Source: Affinundibacterium macrobrachii (lineage in GTDB: Bacteria > Pseudomonadota > Gammaproteobacteria > Burkholderiales > Burkholderiaceae_D). Taken from it: 64,000 nt of DNA. Shown here in pieces: positions 8,402 through 19,913 of this stretch. The position numbers and the translations under genes were made by a program. The notes beneath the pieces are model-generated. The model was not told where the DNA came from. It saw only the letters and a program-made list of their open reading frames with translations, and made no database searches. The stretch covers positions 310,001-374,000 of the forward strand of contig NZ_BMYT01000003.1 in NCBI RefSeq assembly GCF_014652415.1, read 5' to 3'. Numbering within the stretch: the stretch's first letter is position 1; each line of letters starts with the position of its first letter.

Positions 8402-9010
8402 TTACTCTGGCAGCGTATCTTTAAATGAAGGGCGTTCAGACAATTTATCAAATAATTTGGCCAAATTAGGATATTCGTCACGCCATGCAATTGCTGGAAA
8501 GCGAAAACTTAACCAACCTAAGCAGCAAGCGACACTAATATCTGCCAAAGTTAAATGATTACCTACGCAAAACACTGATTCACCTAAACCAAGTGACATT
8601 GATTTTAAGCCGGCATTTACTTTATCCATCTGCCGATTTACCCATGCCTCACTCTGGATTTCCGGCGCGCGCATGGTGCGCTCAACACGCACTAATACCG
8701 CGGCATCCAAAATACCATCGGCCAAGGCTTCCCAATTTTTCACTTCAGCACGTTCACGTCCGTGAGCGGGGATAAGTTTGCCGACTGGCGTTAAGGTATC
8801 AAGATACTCAACAATCACACGTGAATCAAACATCGCACCACCATCTTCCATCAAAAGACAAGGTACTTTGCCGAGCGGATTTGACTGCTGAATGGTCGTG
8901 TCATTTGCCCATACGTTTTCGAGTATCAACGCATAATCCAACTTCTTTTCCGCCATCACGATGCGGACTTTTCTCACGTACGGACTTGCAAGGGAGCCGA
9001 TTAGTTTCAT
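8402..9010 (-). CDS. Glutathione S-transferase family protein (YibF-like)
   Basis: The 202-residue protein has a thioredoxin-like N-terminal domain (about 1-80). It includes SLASPYVRKVRI, the cis-proline region NPLGKVPCLLM, and DSRVIVEYLD for glutathione gamma-glutamyl binding. An all-helical C-terminal domain with HLTLADISVAC follows. It is close to the E. coli YibF type. A catalytic Ser/Cys is expected near S6 or S9. The substrate is unknown; detoxification of electrophiles or a binding role are both possible. It is transcribed alone and ends against the tonB terminator. Confidence 0.85.
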   Translation of the reverse strand: MKLIGSLASPYVRKVRIVMAEKKLDYALILENVWANDTTIQQSNPLGKVPCLLMEDGGAMFDSRVIVEYLDTLTPVGKLIPAHGRERAEVKNWEALADGILDAAVLVRVERTMRAPEIQSEAWVNRQMDKVNAGLKSMSLGLGESVFCVGNHLTLADISVACCLGWLSFRFPAIAWRDEYPNLAKLFDKLSERPSFKDTLPE

Positions 9011-10821
<1,811 letters not shown>

Positions 10822-10888
10822 GTTGAAATTGTTAGAGTTCGTCGATAAGGATGAACTCAATCAATACAACCTGAATTAAATCAAAAAA

Positions 10889-10922
10889 GATAGTTGGAAG
10901 CACATTAAAACTTCCAGCTATC
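10889..10922. terminator. Hairpin downstream of purB
   Basis: GATAGTTGGAAG (10889-10900) and CTTCCAGCTATC (10911-10922) pair over 12 positions with one G-U. The T run is on the minus-strand side only. On the plus strand the stem is followed by TTCT and then ten consecutive C residues (10927-10936). Confidence 0.55.
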
Positions 10923-11002
10923 TTCTCCCCCCCCCCACCTTAAATAAGCCTCCTCTGAAATTGATCTTTTTTTGATCAAATCAAGCAAACTTTCTTTTTC
11001 TT

Positions 11003-11011
11003 TGCTATATT
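11003..11011 (+). promoter_or_regulatory. Extended -10 element before the cytochrome b561 gene
   Basis: TGCTATATT reads as an extended -10 (TGn plus TATATT at 11006-11011), 37 bases before the coding start. No good -35 is visible. Just downstream, TTAGT and ACTAA form a short inverted repeat around the expected transcription start. Confidence 0.45.
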
Positions 11012-11048
11012 AGTCCTACTTCGAACTAATTTACATTTAGGAATTCGT

Positions 11049-11594
11049 ATGCAACGCTACCCAACAATTAGCATTGTCATGCATTGGTTGATCGCAATAT
11101 TGATCATCGCTGCATTTATTCTCGGCTCTTGCATGACCGATCTTAGAATTAGCCCCACCAAGCTCAAGCTGTATTCTTGGCATAAGTGGCTGGGAGTTAC
11201 GATCTTAGGATTCGTCGCTTTACGCCTACTGGTTCGGTTAATCAAAGGCGCACCTAGCTATCCCGATAGCATGCAAGTTTGGGAGAAACAAGCGGCGAAT
11301 GCAGCGCATATTGGCTTGTACTTTTTGATGTTTGCGGTGCCTCTATCGGGCTACTTGTATTCGTATGCGGCCGGTTTTCCAGTCGTGTACTTAGGTTTGT
11401 TTGAATTGCCTGCGTTAATTGAGCCCAATCCAGAATGGAAAGACAGTTTAAAAGAAGCACATGAAATCCTCACGAAATGTATGTTTGCGATCGTCCTATT
11501 GCATATCGGTGCTGCACTCAAACATCAATTCATCAACAAAGATGGCGTACTACAACGCATGTTACCAACCAAATCAAACAAGGAATCAACATGA
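11049..11594 (+). CDS. Cytochrome b561 family membrane protein
   Basis: This 181-residue protein has four predicted membrane helices and the histidines expected for two b-type haems: H12 in IVMHWLIAIL, H45 in YSWHKWLGV and later ones in KEAHEIL and LLHIGAALKHQF. Members of this CybB-like family move electrons between quinol and haem acceptors in the inner membrane. The stop codon overlaps the start of the following yceI gene (ATGA), so the two are translationally coupled. The pairing with YceI proteins suggests a shared redox or quinone-related role, but this is inference. Confidence 0.9.
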   Translation: MQRYPTISIVMHWLIAILIIAAFILGSCMTDLRISPTKLKLYSWHKWLGVTILGFVALRLLVRLIKGAPSYPDSMQVWEKQAANAAHIGLYFLMFAVPLSGYLYSYAAGFPVVYLGLFELPALIEPNPEWKDSLKEAHEILTKCMFAIVLLHIGAALKHQFINKDGVLQRMLPTKSNKEST

Positions 11595-12163
11595 TCTCCC
11601 GTCCACTAAAAAAGATTAGCGCATCTGTTTTGGCTATCGCTGCACTCTGTAGTTCTACGGTACTACTGGCCGCGAATCTCAATCTCGATGCAGGTAAAAG
11701 CACCGTTCATTTTGTGTTTAAGCAAATGGAAGTGCCGGTACAAGCACGGTTCAAAAAATTTCAGGCACTCATTGATTACAACGCAGCAAAACCTGAATTG
11801 TCTTCTGCAAAAGTAGAGATCGATTTGAATAGTGTCGACCTACCAGCCCCAGAGTACAACCAAGAAGTATTGAAGAAAGAATGGTTTAATGCCGCGCAAT
11901 TTGCCAAAGCGAATTTTGTTTCAACCTCGATGAAAAATTTGGGTGCAGGCAAACTCGAAGTGAGCGGCAATTTAACTATCAAAGGTAAAACTCAAGCAGT
12001 ACGTTTTCCATTGCAAGTGAAGAGCGAAGGTAAGGCGCTTAGTTTTGAAGGCAACTTACCCATCAAACGCTTGCAATTTAATATCGGCGAAGGTGAATGG
12101 AAAGACACCAGTATGGTCGCTGACGAAGTCATCATCAAATTTAAAGTAGTCACCAACCCTTAA
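11591..12163 (+). CDS. YceI family periplasmic protein (first copy)
   Basis: The 190-residue product has a signal peptide (about residues 1-28, ending VLLAAN) and one YceI lipocalin-like beta-barrel domain (LDAGKSTVHFVFKQM through DEVIIKFKVV). The family binds long isoprenoid chains in known structures; the cellular function is uncertain. The start at 11591 is fixed by AAGGAATC and by the four-base overlap with the cytochrome gene. An in-frame extension upstream to 11477 would run through the cytochrome gene and is rejected. It lies 17 bases before a second yceI. Confidence 0.9.
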   Translation: MISRPLKKISASVLAIAALCSSTVLLAANLNLDAGKSTVHFVFKQMEVPVQARFKKFQALIDYNAAKPELSSAKVEIDLNSVDLPAPEYNQEVLKKEWFNAAQFAKANFVSTSMKNLGAGKLEVSGNLTIKGKTQAVRFPLQVKSEGKALSFEGNLPIKRLQFNIGEGEWKDTSMVADEVIIKFKVVTNP

Positions 12164-12180
12164 TTTATAGGAGCAATACC

Positions 12181-12750
12181 ATGAAATTAAATCATTTCTT
12201 AGCAGTCGCTTTGTTTGCAGTTGCAGCACCAAGTTTCGCACAAACATACAAAATCGATTCTTCCCACACTTATCCTAGCTTTGAAGCGGATCACAAAGGT
12301 ATTTCTTTCTGGCGCGGTAAATTTACAAAAACAGAAGGTACGATTACTTTAGATCGTGCTGCCAAAACTGGCACCATGAACATCACGATCGATGCAAATT
12401 CAATCGATTTTGGTCATGCAAAAATGAATGAACATGCAAAAAATAAAGATATGTTCAACGTGCCACAGTTCCCAACCATCACTTATGTTGGTAAATCAAT
12501 GAAATTCAACGGTGACACTTTGGTGGCTGTTGAAGGCGAATTGACGATGTTGGGCGTTACTAAACCAGTCAATCTGACCGTCAATAAATTCAAATGCATT
12601 CAAGATGCGATGACGAAAAAAGAAATCTGCGGTGCAGATGCGAGTGCAGAATTCAAACGTAGCGATTTCGGCATGAACTATGCAATCAACTGGGGTTTTT
12701 CTCCAGACGTCAAGTTAGCAATTCAAGTTGAGGCTGTGAAGTCAAATTAA
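12181..12750 (+). CDS. YceI family periplasmic protein (second copy)
   Basis: The 189-residue protein has a clear signal peptide (cleavage likely after PSFA, about residue 20) and a full YceI domain beginning YKIDSSHTYPSFEADHKG. TAGGAGC lies before the ATG. It is less similar to its upstream neighbour than a fresh duplicate would be, so the pair is probably old. Two cysteines (in KFKCIQ and KEICGA) could form a disulfide. A tight hairpin follows, then marR. Confidence 0.92.
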   Translation: MKLNHFLAVALFAVAAPSFAQTYKIDSSHTYPSFEADHKGISFWRGKFTKTEGTITLDRAAKTGTMNITIDANSIDFGHAKMNEHAKNKDMFNVPQFPTITYVGKSMKFNGDTLVAVEGELTMLGVTKPVNLTVNKFKCIQDAMTKKEICGADASAEFKRSDFGMNYAINWGFSPDVKLAIQVEAVKSN

Positions 12751-12790
12751 TTCCGACTAAGGCCAACGAAGTCCAACAAACTTCTCCCTT

Positions 12791-12828
12791 GAAAGGCTGA
12801 ATCCGCTTCAATAGCTAATCAGCCTTTC
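12791..12828 (+). terminator. Hairpin between the second yceI and marR
   Basis: GAAAGGCTGA (12791-12800) and TCAGCCTTTC (12819-12828) pair perfectly around an 18-base loop, ending 17 bases before the marR start. No T run follows, so it may be a weak terminator, an attenuator or part of the marR leader. Confidence 0.45.
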
Positions 12829-12845
12829 ATATCTTCTCAATCATC

Positions 12846-13265
12846 ATGGATAAACGTTACTTACGCAGCATTCGTCTCTTGGCAGAGTGCATGCAATTAT
12901 TTGAGAAATCCTCAGCCAAACGCGTTAAAGCTTTAGGTCTAACTGAATCTCAATTTGATATTATCGCCACCTTAGGTAATACCAAGGGAATGACTTGTAA
13001 AGAATTAGGCGAAAAAACTCTGATCACCAAAGGAACACTGACCGGCGTACTCGATCGCTTGGAAAGCAAAGGTTTGATTCAGCGAGAGCGTGGCGAAGAC
13101 CGACGTCAATTGTTTGTCAAATTGACGCCCGCTGGTGACACGGAATTCAATAGATCTTTCCCTGAAATTGTTAATCAAGGCAGAGTGATGTTTAGCGATT
13201 ACCAAAGCGCTGATTTTGATGCCTTGGAGGCACAGTTAATCAAACTAAAAAACACGCTTAGCTGA
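12846..13265 (+). CDS. MarR family transcriptional regulator
   Basis: The 139-residue protein has the MarR winged-helix arrangement. Helices at both ends serve dimerisation, a DNA-recognition helix falls around TCKELGEKTLITKGTLTGVLDRLESKGLI, and the wing contains RERGEDRRQLFVKLT. It probably controls the preceding cytochrome b561-yceI-yceI genes or a distant target. MarR proteins usually release DNA on binding a small phenolic or on cysteine oxidation; one cysteine lies at the recognition helix start (TCKELG). The ligand cannot be inferred. Confidence 0.9.
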   Translation: MDKRYLRSIRLLAECMQLFEKSSAKRVKALGLTESQFDIIATLGNTKGMTCKELGEKTLITKGTLTGVLDRLESKGLIQRERGEDRRQLFVKLTPAGDTEFNRSFPEIVNQGRVMFSDYQSADFDALEAQLIKLKNTLS

Positions 13266-13420
13266 GTGCAAAACACATCGCAATCACCACCAAAAAAACT
13301 TTTTATCATCCTGCATTTCAAGGACTGCTGACTTGCGTTGTCAACACGCTTCTGTAACTCCGCCGAATAATCCAGCAAGTTGCCTCCCTGCATTTTCAGC
13401 ATACTGAGATTCAGATTTAA

Positions 13421-13460
13421 GAAAACAAAAAAGACGGGAAATCCCGTCTTTTTTTGTTTC
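13421..13460. terminator. Bidirectional terminator between marR and secA
   Basis: AAGACGGGA and TCCCGTCTT form a strong stem flanked by A and T runs on both sides, between the convergent marR and secA genes. Confidence 0.9.
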
Positions 13461-13483
13461 ACAATACAGCAAAAAAATTCGTC

Positions 13484-16246
13484 TTAAACCAATTTTCCGT
13501 GGCATTGCTTATATTTCTTACCGCTGCCGCATGGACAAGGATCATTGCGCCCAATCTTGAACCCATGATCAACCATCGGCACATTTTCATCTGCAGCGAC
13601 AGGTGCTGGTGCTAGCATTTCTTCGGGAGAAGCATTCGCATCAAATTCAGCATGTTGGTAATGTACGTTCTCAATTTGAGACTGCGCCATTTGCTGCTCA
13701 GCTGCTTCAATTTCTTCACGAGATTGAATACGAACCGTGACAACAATACGCACCACTTCGTTTTTGATCATGTCCAACATTTGACCAAACAATTCAAACG
13801 CTTCGCGCTTATATTCTTGCTTAGGATTCTTTTGCGCGTAACCACGCAAGTGAATACCTTGACGCAAATGATCCAAAGCGGCCAAATGTTCACGCCAGTG
13901 ATTATCAATACTTTGCAACATCACGCTGCGCTCAAATCCGGCAAACGCGTCTTTACCAACCAATTCCAACTTAGCGTCATATTCGGCTTTTGCAGCTGCC
14001 ACGACTTTTTCTAAGATATCCTCATCAGTCAAATTCTTTTCTGTTTCTAACAGACTGACTAAATCAAGATTTAAAGACCATTCTGCCGCTAACACTGCCT
14101 GCAAGCCAGGTAAATCCCATTGTTCCTCAACTGTTTCAGCAGGAACATATTGACGTACCAAATCGTGGAACATACCGTCACGCAGAGATGCAATCATTTC
14201 TGACATATCATGCGCTTCCAGCAATTCATTACGTTGCTGGTAAATCACTTTACGCTGATCATTGGCAACGTCATCGTATTCAAGCAATTGCTTACGAATA
14301 TCAAAGTTACGTGCCTCAACTTTGCGCTGTGCCGACTCAATTGAACGACTTACGATACCAGCTTCAATCGGTTCACCTTCGGGCATTTTCAAACGATCCA
14401 TAATCGCGCGAACGCGATCACCCGCGAAAATACGCAGCAAGGCATCGTCTAAAGAAAGATAGAAACGCGAAGAACCTGGATCGCCTTGGCGTCCAGAGCG
14501 ACCACGCAACTGATTATCAACACGGCGAGACTCATGACGCTCTGTACCGACAATATGCAAACCACCAGCGGCAACCACTTGGTCATGCAACGATTGCCAT
14601 TCCTCACGCAATTTTTGGGCTTGCTTTTGCTTTTCAGCGTCGGATAAGGTGTCAGACGCTTCAATCATTTGCACTTGTTTTGCAACATTACCACCCAAAA
14701 CAATATCAGTACCGCGACCTGCCATATTGGTAGCAATCGTGATTGCTTTTGGACGACCTGCTTGCGCAATAATTTCTGCTTCACGCGCGTGCTGCTTTGC
14801 GTTCAATACATTGTGTGGCAATTTGGCTTTATCCAAAATACCAGACAACAATTCAGAGTTTTCAATCGAGGTGGTACCGACTAATACAGGTTGACCACGT
14901 TCATAGCAATCCTGAATATCCTTCAACATCGCACCGTATTTTTCTTCGGCGGATTTGTAGACTTGGTCTTGACGATCTTTACGCGCAGATGGGCGATTTG
15001 GTGGGATGACTACCGTTTCGAGATTATAAATTTCTTGGAATTCATAAGCTTCTGTATCCGCCGTACCAGTCATACCTGATAAACGCGCATACATACGGAA
15101 GTAATTTTGAAAAGTGATGGATGCCAAAGTTTGGTTCTCGTTTTGAATACGAACACCCTCTTTTGCTTCGACCGCTTGATGCAAACCATCCGACCAGCGA
15201 CGACCCGTCATCATACGACCAGTGAACTCATCGACGATCACGATCTCATCACTCAAAACCACATAGTGTTGATCTTTGAAATACAAAGCATGCGCACGCA
15301 GAGCCGCGTACAAGTGATGAACCAAAGAGATGTTCGACGCATCATATAAAGATGCACCTTCCGGCAACAAACCCATTTGCGTCAAAATACGCTCACACTT
15401 ATCGTGACCAGCTTCAGTCAACAAAACTTGATGTGATTTTTCATCTTTGGTGTAGTCACCAGGAACTTCTACAACGCCTTTACCATCAGGCGTTTCCTCA
15501 CCGATTTGTAAAGTCAACAGCTTCGGTACTTCATTAATTTTGTAGTAAAGCTCAGTGTGATTTTCTGCTTGCCCAGAAATGATTAACGGTGTACGTGCTT
15601 CGTCAATCAAAATCGAGTCAACTTCATCGACCACAGCGAAATTTAATCCGCGTTGAACTCTGTCCTTGGCTTCGTACACCATGTTGTCGCGCAAGTAGTC
15701 AAAGCCATACTCATTATTTGTGCCATAAGTAATATCTGAGCCGTAAGCAACTTGCTTAGCATCGTGCTCCAGCTGCGACAAATTGACCCCGGTGCTTAAA
15801 CCCAACCAACCGTAGAGTTGCCCCATCTGATCCGCATCGCGTTGCGCCAAATAGTCATTGACGGTAACGACGTGCACACCCTTGCCAGACAAAGCATTGA
15901 GGTAAATCGGCAAAGTCGCCATCAAGGTCTTACCTTCACCGGTGCCCATTTCAGCAATTTTGCCAAAGTGCAAGGCCATACCACCAATCAATTGCACATC
16001 AAAATGACGCATTTTCAAGACACGCTTGCTTGCCTCACGACAAACAGCAAATGCCTCTGGCAACAATGAATCTAGCGTCGCGCCTTTCGCCAAACGCTCT
16101 TTAAATTCTGGGGTCTTCGCCTTGAGTTGATCATCTGACAAAGTTTCATACTTTGGCTCTAGTGCGTTAATTTCGCGCACAATTTTTTGGTATTGTTTCA
16201 AGAGCCTTTGATTACGGCTACCGAATATTTTGGTCAGGAATGACAT
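13484..16246 (-). CDS. secA: Preprotein translocase ATPase SecA
   Basis: The 920-residue motor drives proteins through SecYEG. Walker A is GTGEGKT at about 101-107 and the DEAD-like box lies in [16 protein letters not shown]. The preprotein cross-linking domain, the second nucleotide-binding fold with [15 protein letters not shown], the helical wing and scaffold domains follow. The C-terminal tail [17 protein letters not shown] binds zinc and SecB. I chose the ATG at 16246 because [10 protein letters not shown] is the family start; an 18-residue upstream extension is unlikely. It is the last gene of the division cluster block, separated from the M23 gene by 315 bases. Confidence 0.97.
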   Translation of the reverse strand: MSFLTKIFGSRNQRLLKQYQKIVREINALEPKYETLSDDQLKAKTPEFKERLAKGATLDSLLPEAFAVCREASKRVLKMRHFDVQLIGGMALHFGKIAEMGTGEGKTLMATLPIYLNALSGKGVHVVTVNDYLAQRDADQMGQLYGWLGLSTGVNLSQLEHDAKQVAYGSDITYGTNNEYGFDYLRDNMVYEAKDRVQRGLNFAVVDEVDSILIDEARTPLIISGQAENHTELYYKINEVPKLLTLQIGEETPDGKGVVEVPGDYTKDEKSHQVLLTEAGHDKCERILTQMGLLPEGASLYDASNISLVHHLYAALRAHALYFKDQHYVVLSDEIVIVDEFTGRMMTGRRWSDGLHQAVEAKEGVRIQNENQTLASITFQNYFRMYARLSGMTGTADTEAYEFQEIYNLETVVIPPNRPSARKDRQDQVYKSAEEKYGAMLKDIQDCYERGQPVLVGTTSIENSELLSGILDKAKLPHNVLNAKQHAREAEIIAQAGRPKAITIATNMAGRGTDIVLGGNVAKQVQMIEASDTLSDAEKQKQAQKLREEWQSLHDQVVAAGGLHIVGTERHESRRVDNQLRGRSGRQGDPGSSRFYLSLDDALLRIFAGDRVRAIMDRLKMPEGEPIEAGIVSRSIESAQRKVEARNFDIRKQLLEYDDVANDQRKVIYQQRNELLEAHDMSEMIASLRDGMFHDLVRQYVPAETVEEQWDLPGLQAVLAAEWSLNLDLVSLLETEKNLTDEDILEKVVAAAKAEYDAKLELVGKDAFAGFERSVMLQSIDNHWREHLAALDHLRQGIHLRGYAQKNPKQEYKREAFELFGQMLDMIKNEVVRIVVTVRIQSREEIEAAEQQMAQSQIENVHYQHAEFDANASPEEMLAPAPVAADENVPMVDHGFKIGRNDPCPCGSGKKYKQCHGKLV

Positions 16247-16561
16247 GCTAGTAGTGAGTATGAAGGGTATAGGTTCTAAAACACTGCAATACAACATCAA
16301 TGCAGCAGATATGATTAACTTTTAATTTTAACATGGCTCACCTAGCTTTCTAGATTTTCTGAGAGCAAGACAAGGAAGAACTTGTATGAGTTGGTGGCAA
16401 ATCATACAAATTCAAGACGGGATTTTGTCTTTGTGAAAAAAATGCTAGTGATTGAACAACAAAAAAGATAAGAAATATAAATGCGGAGGGAGGCTGCCAA
16501 TGATTTAAACCTTTTCAATATTCATATTAATGACTCAATATCAATTGACTTGGTAACGCAA
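16247..16561. other. Gap upstream of secA
   Basis: This 315-base AT-rich stretch lies between the secA start and the M23 peptidase stop. It should hold a secA promoter, but no element is strong enough to place. In E. coli secA is controlled through SecM; no secM-like frame was seen here. Confidence 0.45.
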
Positions 16562-17533
16562 TTAAGGAGCGGTTGCAGCCAGCTTTGAGACATCTCCACC
16601 ATTGCTACCAGCGTTGAGGAATTTATGTGGATTTTGTGGAACGCCTTTAATTCTGACCTCAAAGTGCAAATGCGCACCTGTTGAACGGCCAGTTGAACCT
16701 ATATTCGCGATGTGCTGGCCACGCTTTACGATATCGCCTACTTTGGCGAGCAATTTCGAAGCGTGGGCATAGCGTGTCAACATATCGCCGCCATGATCAA
16801 TCTCCAGCATATTGCCAAATTCGGGATGATATTCTGCAGAAACCACGACACCACCAGCAGCAGCTACGATAGGTGTCCCAGTCGGCGCAGAGAAATCTAA
16901 GCCTTCATGAAAAGCTGTACGTCCGGAGAATGGATCCAAGCGTCGACCAAATGTTGAGGCATTGTAACCAACATTCACAGGAACGATTGTTGGCAATAAT
17001 TTAGCCTGCAGCTTGAAGCTCATCAACTTTGACTCAACCACATTTAAATAGTCGGAACGATAGTTGAGCTCTTTCGATAAACTATCCAAAGAAGCCTGAA
17101 AATCCTGTAAATTCAAATCAGATTTGGGTAGATCAGTAAGCACCTCTGCGCCACCGCGTCCGGGCAATTCCTTAAAATTAAACTCTTCCGGTTTAACTCC
17201 CGCCAAGCCTTGAACTCGCTCACCAAGTGCATCAAGACGAATCAGTTGTGCCTGCATCTCGCCAATTTTCACTGCCATTGCAGCTAGATTTTCTTTTACA
17301 TATCGATCATTACCACTTAAAGAACCTGCGCTTGATACCAGCATCGCTTGCGGTAAAATATTCTTTACCCAAGCCGATTCCGAATCCGCAAATCTAGAAA
17401 ACAAGCCAATTAATGAAAAGGATGCTAGCAAGGCTAACAATAAAAAAACCGCAAGAAAAACAAGTAGATGTGTGGATGACAAAGTAACTGACTTTGCCTG
17501 GGTCAAACGTGAATGCATGATAATGACTTGCAT
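16562..17533 (-). CDS. M23 family peptidase with N-terminal membrane anchor
   Basis: The 323-residue protein has one membrane segment (about residues 22-46), a coiled region (about 75-180) and a C-terminal M23/LytM domain. All zinc ligands are present: H209 and D213 in FHEGLDF, and H290 in HLHFE, with catalytic H256. It is therefore likely an active peptidoglycan endopeptidase in the periplasm, unlike the inactive EnvC/NlpD type. GGAGGT lies at good spacing before the ATG at 17533; an in-frame ATG at 17518 is the alternative. It is divergent from the dciA-like gene and lies in the division cluster, which fits a role in wall remodelling. Confidence 0.9.
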   Translation of the reverse strand: MQVIIMHSRLTQAKSVTLSSTHLLVFLAVFLLLALLASFSLIGLFSRFADSESAWVKNILPQAMLVSSAGSLSGNDRYVKENLAAMAVKIGEMQAQLIRLDALGERVQGLAGVKPEEFNFKELPGRGGAEVLTDLPKSDLNLQDFQASLDSLSKELNYRSDYLNVVESKLMSFKLQAKLLPTIVPVNVGYNASTFGRRLDPFSGRTAFHEGLDFSAPTGTPIVAAAGGVVVSAEYHPEFGNMLEIDHGGDMLTRYAHASKLLAKVGDIVKRGQHIANIGSTGRSTGAHLHFEVRIKGVPQNPHKFLNAGSNGGDVSKLAATAP

Positions 17534-17583
17534 TAACTGTTACCTCCGTGATCAACAAGTTAAATTATGGTAATGTGCGAAAT

Positions 17584-18078
17584 ATGCAATCACCTCAACC
17601 AACTTACCGATTAAATGTCAAACGTGGCAAAAAGATGGCTCAGACCAACGAGATAGCGTCATTCCTACGACATAACGACAAACTATCCCCACTTTTACCG
17701 ACAGTTAAGCGAAATATTTCGCTACAAAAAGAATGCAAGGCAGCTTTGCCTGCGATTTTCGATTGTTGCGAGGTCTTAAACCTCAATGACGATCAGTTGG
17801 TAATGTCCACGCCAAATGCTTCTATCGCGGCGAAGTTAAAGCAACAATTACCAAAACTGCAAGCTCATTTGCAACAAGCAGGGTGGCAGATTAACGCAAT
17901 CAAGATTAAAGTACAAGTCAAACGCGCAATAGCCAAGCCTGAGCCAGTCAAGCAAGCCGTGTTAACACGTTCTGCATTAAGTGCTTTTGAAGAGCTGAAA
18001 AATAATTTGGACGCAAGCCCACAGAATGCAGGCCTGCAAGCGGCACTAGCGCGCTTGCTCAATCGGAATCAAGGCTGA
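17584..18078 (+). CDS. DciA-like (DUF721) protein
   Basis: The roughly 164-residue protein contains the DUF721 core: a helix with SLQKECKAALPAIFDCCEVL, a strand LVMSTPNASIAAKLKQQLP and a final KIKVQV strand, then a short charged tail. DciA proteins load or stimulate the replicative helicase DnaB in bacteria lacking DnaC/DnaI. That role is known for the family and inferred here. Start choice is uncertain: GTG at 17548, ATG at 17584 and ATG at 17635 are in frame, and none has a strong ribosome site. It is the only plus-strand gene inside the minus-strand cluster block. Confidence 0.75.
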   Translation: MQSPQPTYRLNVKRGKKMAQTNEIASFLRHNDKLSPLLPTVKRNISLQKECKAALPAIFDCCEVLNLNDDQLVMSTPNASIAAKLKQQLPKLQAHLQQAGWQINAIKIKVQVKRAIAKPEPVKQAVLTRSALSAFEELKNNLDASPQNAGLQAALARLLNRNQG

Positions 18079-18148
18079 CTTGGCGCAATCAATAAAGCAA
18101 ATTAAGCAAAAAATAGGCAAAACGCAGGAATGAATTAGTTCACAAAAA

Positions 18149-19084
18149 CTAATTCAACGCCCATTCACGCTGTTCTTGATATGCATAGGTTTTAGGCGCA
18201 GATTTCTCGTCTTCGAAAGTAATGATTTCATAGGCATCAGGCTGCGCTAACAATACACGCAACAACTGATTATTTAAGCCATGACCTGATTTATGCGCAG
18301 TATAGCTTGCTAAAAAAGGATGCCCAATTAGATATAAATCACCGATCGCGTCGAGAATTTTATGACGCACAAATTCATCATCAAAACGCAAACCATCCGC
18401 GTTCAGAATCCGGTACTCATCCATCACAATCGCATTTTCGAGCGATCCACCGCGAGCCAAGCCTATGCCTCGCAGCATCTCTACATCTTGCATAAATCCA
18501 AAAGTACGTGCGCGCGCGACATCTTTAACGTAAGAAACTTGTTCGAAATCTACTTCGGCAGTTTGATTGGTACCATCGACTGCGGGATGATTAAATTCGA
18601 TAAAGAAATGCAATTTAAAACCATCATAAGGTTCCAAACGCGCCCACTTCTCTGATTTGCCGCTACCTTCACGAATTTCTACAGGTTTTAGTACGCGAAT
18701 AAATTTCTTCGGCGCATCTTGCTCCTGCATTCCAGCTTGCTGCAGCAAATAGACAAACGAGGAGGCGGAACCATCCATAATCGGAATCTCTTCTGCACTG
18801 ACATCGATGTAAATATTATCAATACCCAGGCCAGCACAAGCGGAGAGCAAATGCTCTACAGTAGAAACCTTAGCACCATCTTTGGTTAAAGTTGATGCCA
18901 TTTTCGTATCACCAATGTTTAAAGCAGTCGCCGGAAAAACGACTGGTGGCACTAAATCAACGCGTGTAAAAATGATTCCCGTATTCACCGGAGCTGGACG
19001 AAGTGTGAGCGTCACTTTGGTTCCGGAATGGACACCGACACCAATAGTTTTCACCTCTTTTTGAATTGTTCTTTGTTTTAGCAT
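18149..19084 (-). CDS. lpxC: UDP-3-O-acyl-N-acetylglucosamine deacetylase
   Basis: LpxC catalyses the committed step of lipid A synthesis. The 311-residue protein starts [21 protein letters not shown] and has [17 protein letters not shown] (zinc ligand H in VEHLL), the second half ligand region [16 protein letters not shown] (H and D ligands) and catalytic H in [12 protein letters not shown]. The length is normal. It sits after ftsZ and prx, as is usual for the end of the dcw cluster in this group, and its turnover by FtsH would be post-translational. Confidence 0.97.
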   Translation of the reverse strand: MLKQRTIQKEVKTIGVGVHSGTKVTLTLRPAPVNTGIIFTRVDLVPPVVFPATALNIGDTKMASTLTKDGAKVSTVEHLLSACAGLGIDNIYIDVSAEEIPIMDGSASSFVYLLQQAGMQEQDAPKKFIRVLKPVEIREGSGKSEKWARLEPYDGFKLHFFIEFNHPAVDGTNQTAEVDFEQVSYVKDVARARTFGFMQDVEMLRGIGLARGGSLENAIVMDEYRILNADGLRFDDEFVRHKILDAIGDLYLIGHPFLASYTAHKSGHGLNNQLLRVLLAQPDAYEIITFEDEKSAPKTYAYQEQREWALN

Positions 19085-19154
19085 GGTGAGATTATAAATC
19101 GCAAAACCAATTCACGCAGAAAATTGAAAATAGGCGCTGAAATTTAATTGGCAT

Positions 19155-19188
19155 AAAAAAATGCGCATCACATCGATACGCATTTTTT
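19155..19188 (-). terminator. Terminator between prx and lpxC
   Basis: AAAAAATGCG and CGCATTTTTT form a hairpin with T runs on both strands, after the prx stop on the minus strand. It implies that lpxC has its own promoter. Confidence 0.75.
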
Positions 19189-19214
19189 ACATTGAAAAAC
19201 GGCGGGCAATAAAA

Positions 19215-19721
19215 TTAAGCTAATTGCGCCAACATTGTTTCTGCATTCGACACAGCGAAATTACCGCCTTCTTCAACATTTAAATGCTTCACTACACCAT
19301 CAACCACAACCATAGAGTAACGCTGTGAGCGAACACCCATACCAAATTTACTGAAGTCCGCATCAAGACCTAAAGCTTTGCTGAAAGCTGCATTACCATC
19401 CGCCATCATACGCACAGTGCCAGTGGCTTTTTGATCTCGCCCCCAAGCACCCATCACGAAAGCATCGTTCACAGAAATACACCAAATTTCATCCACACCC
19501 TTGGCTTTTAATGCAGCCGCGTGCTCAACATAGCCTGGCACATGTTTAGCGGAGCATGTTGGTGTGTATGCACCTGGTAAGCCAAAAATCGCAATGGTTT
19601 TGCCTTTAGTGAGTTCTGCTACATCAAAAGTATTCGGCCCCAATGAACAGCCTTCTGATTCAACTTCGATAAATTCAGCCAAACTGCCTGCAGGTAATTT
19701 GTCGCCAACTTTGATGCTCAT
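19215..19721 (-). CDS. Peroxiredoxin, Prx5-like
   Basis: The 168-residue atypical peroxiredoxin has its peroxidatic cysteine at C56 in GAYTPTCSAKH, preceded by IAIFGLPGA. Other cysteines lie at C25 and in IWCISV, so the resolving residue is unclear. The family reduces alkyl peroxides with thioredoxin or glutaredoxin. It lies between ftsZ and lpxC, flanked by its own terminators on both sides, so it is probably a separate unit rather than part of the division operon. The same insertion is familiar from other Burkholderiales. Confidence 0.9.
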   Translation of the reverse strand: MSIKVGDKLPAGSLAEFIEVESEGCSLGPNTFDVAELTKGKTIAIFGLPGAYTPTCSAKHVPGYVEHAAALKAKGVDEIWCISVNDAFVMGAWGRDQKATGTVRMMADGNAAFSKALGLDADFSKFGMGVRSQRYSMVVVDGVVKHLNVEEGGNFAVSNAETMLAQLA

Positions 19722-19822
19722 AGTGAACTCCCTAAAAATTAAAAAATAAATTCTCGCCTAATCCATGTTGGATAAAGGGAAGTTTGCAAGTATGCCCTAA
19801 ACGACATTTTTTTGCAGAAAGC

Positions 19823-19850
19823 AAAACGCCAGTCAAATGACTGGCGTTTT
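19823..19850 (-). terminator. Terminator after ftsZ
   Basis: AAAACGCCAGTCA and TGACTGGCGTTTT pair perfectly over 13 positions around a two-base spacer. On the minus strand it follows the ftsZ stop by 63 bases and ends the main dcw transcript. Confidence 0.85.
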
Positions 19851-19913
19851 CTCTGGTATCAAACTAGCTAGCTTGAGTAACTAATCGCTACTTATCCTAC
19901 ATAGCGTGACGAA

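Noticed and set aside
16247..16300. 18-residue N-terminal extension of SecA
   Set aside because: The family starts at MSFLTKIFG and the extension has no conserved residues.
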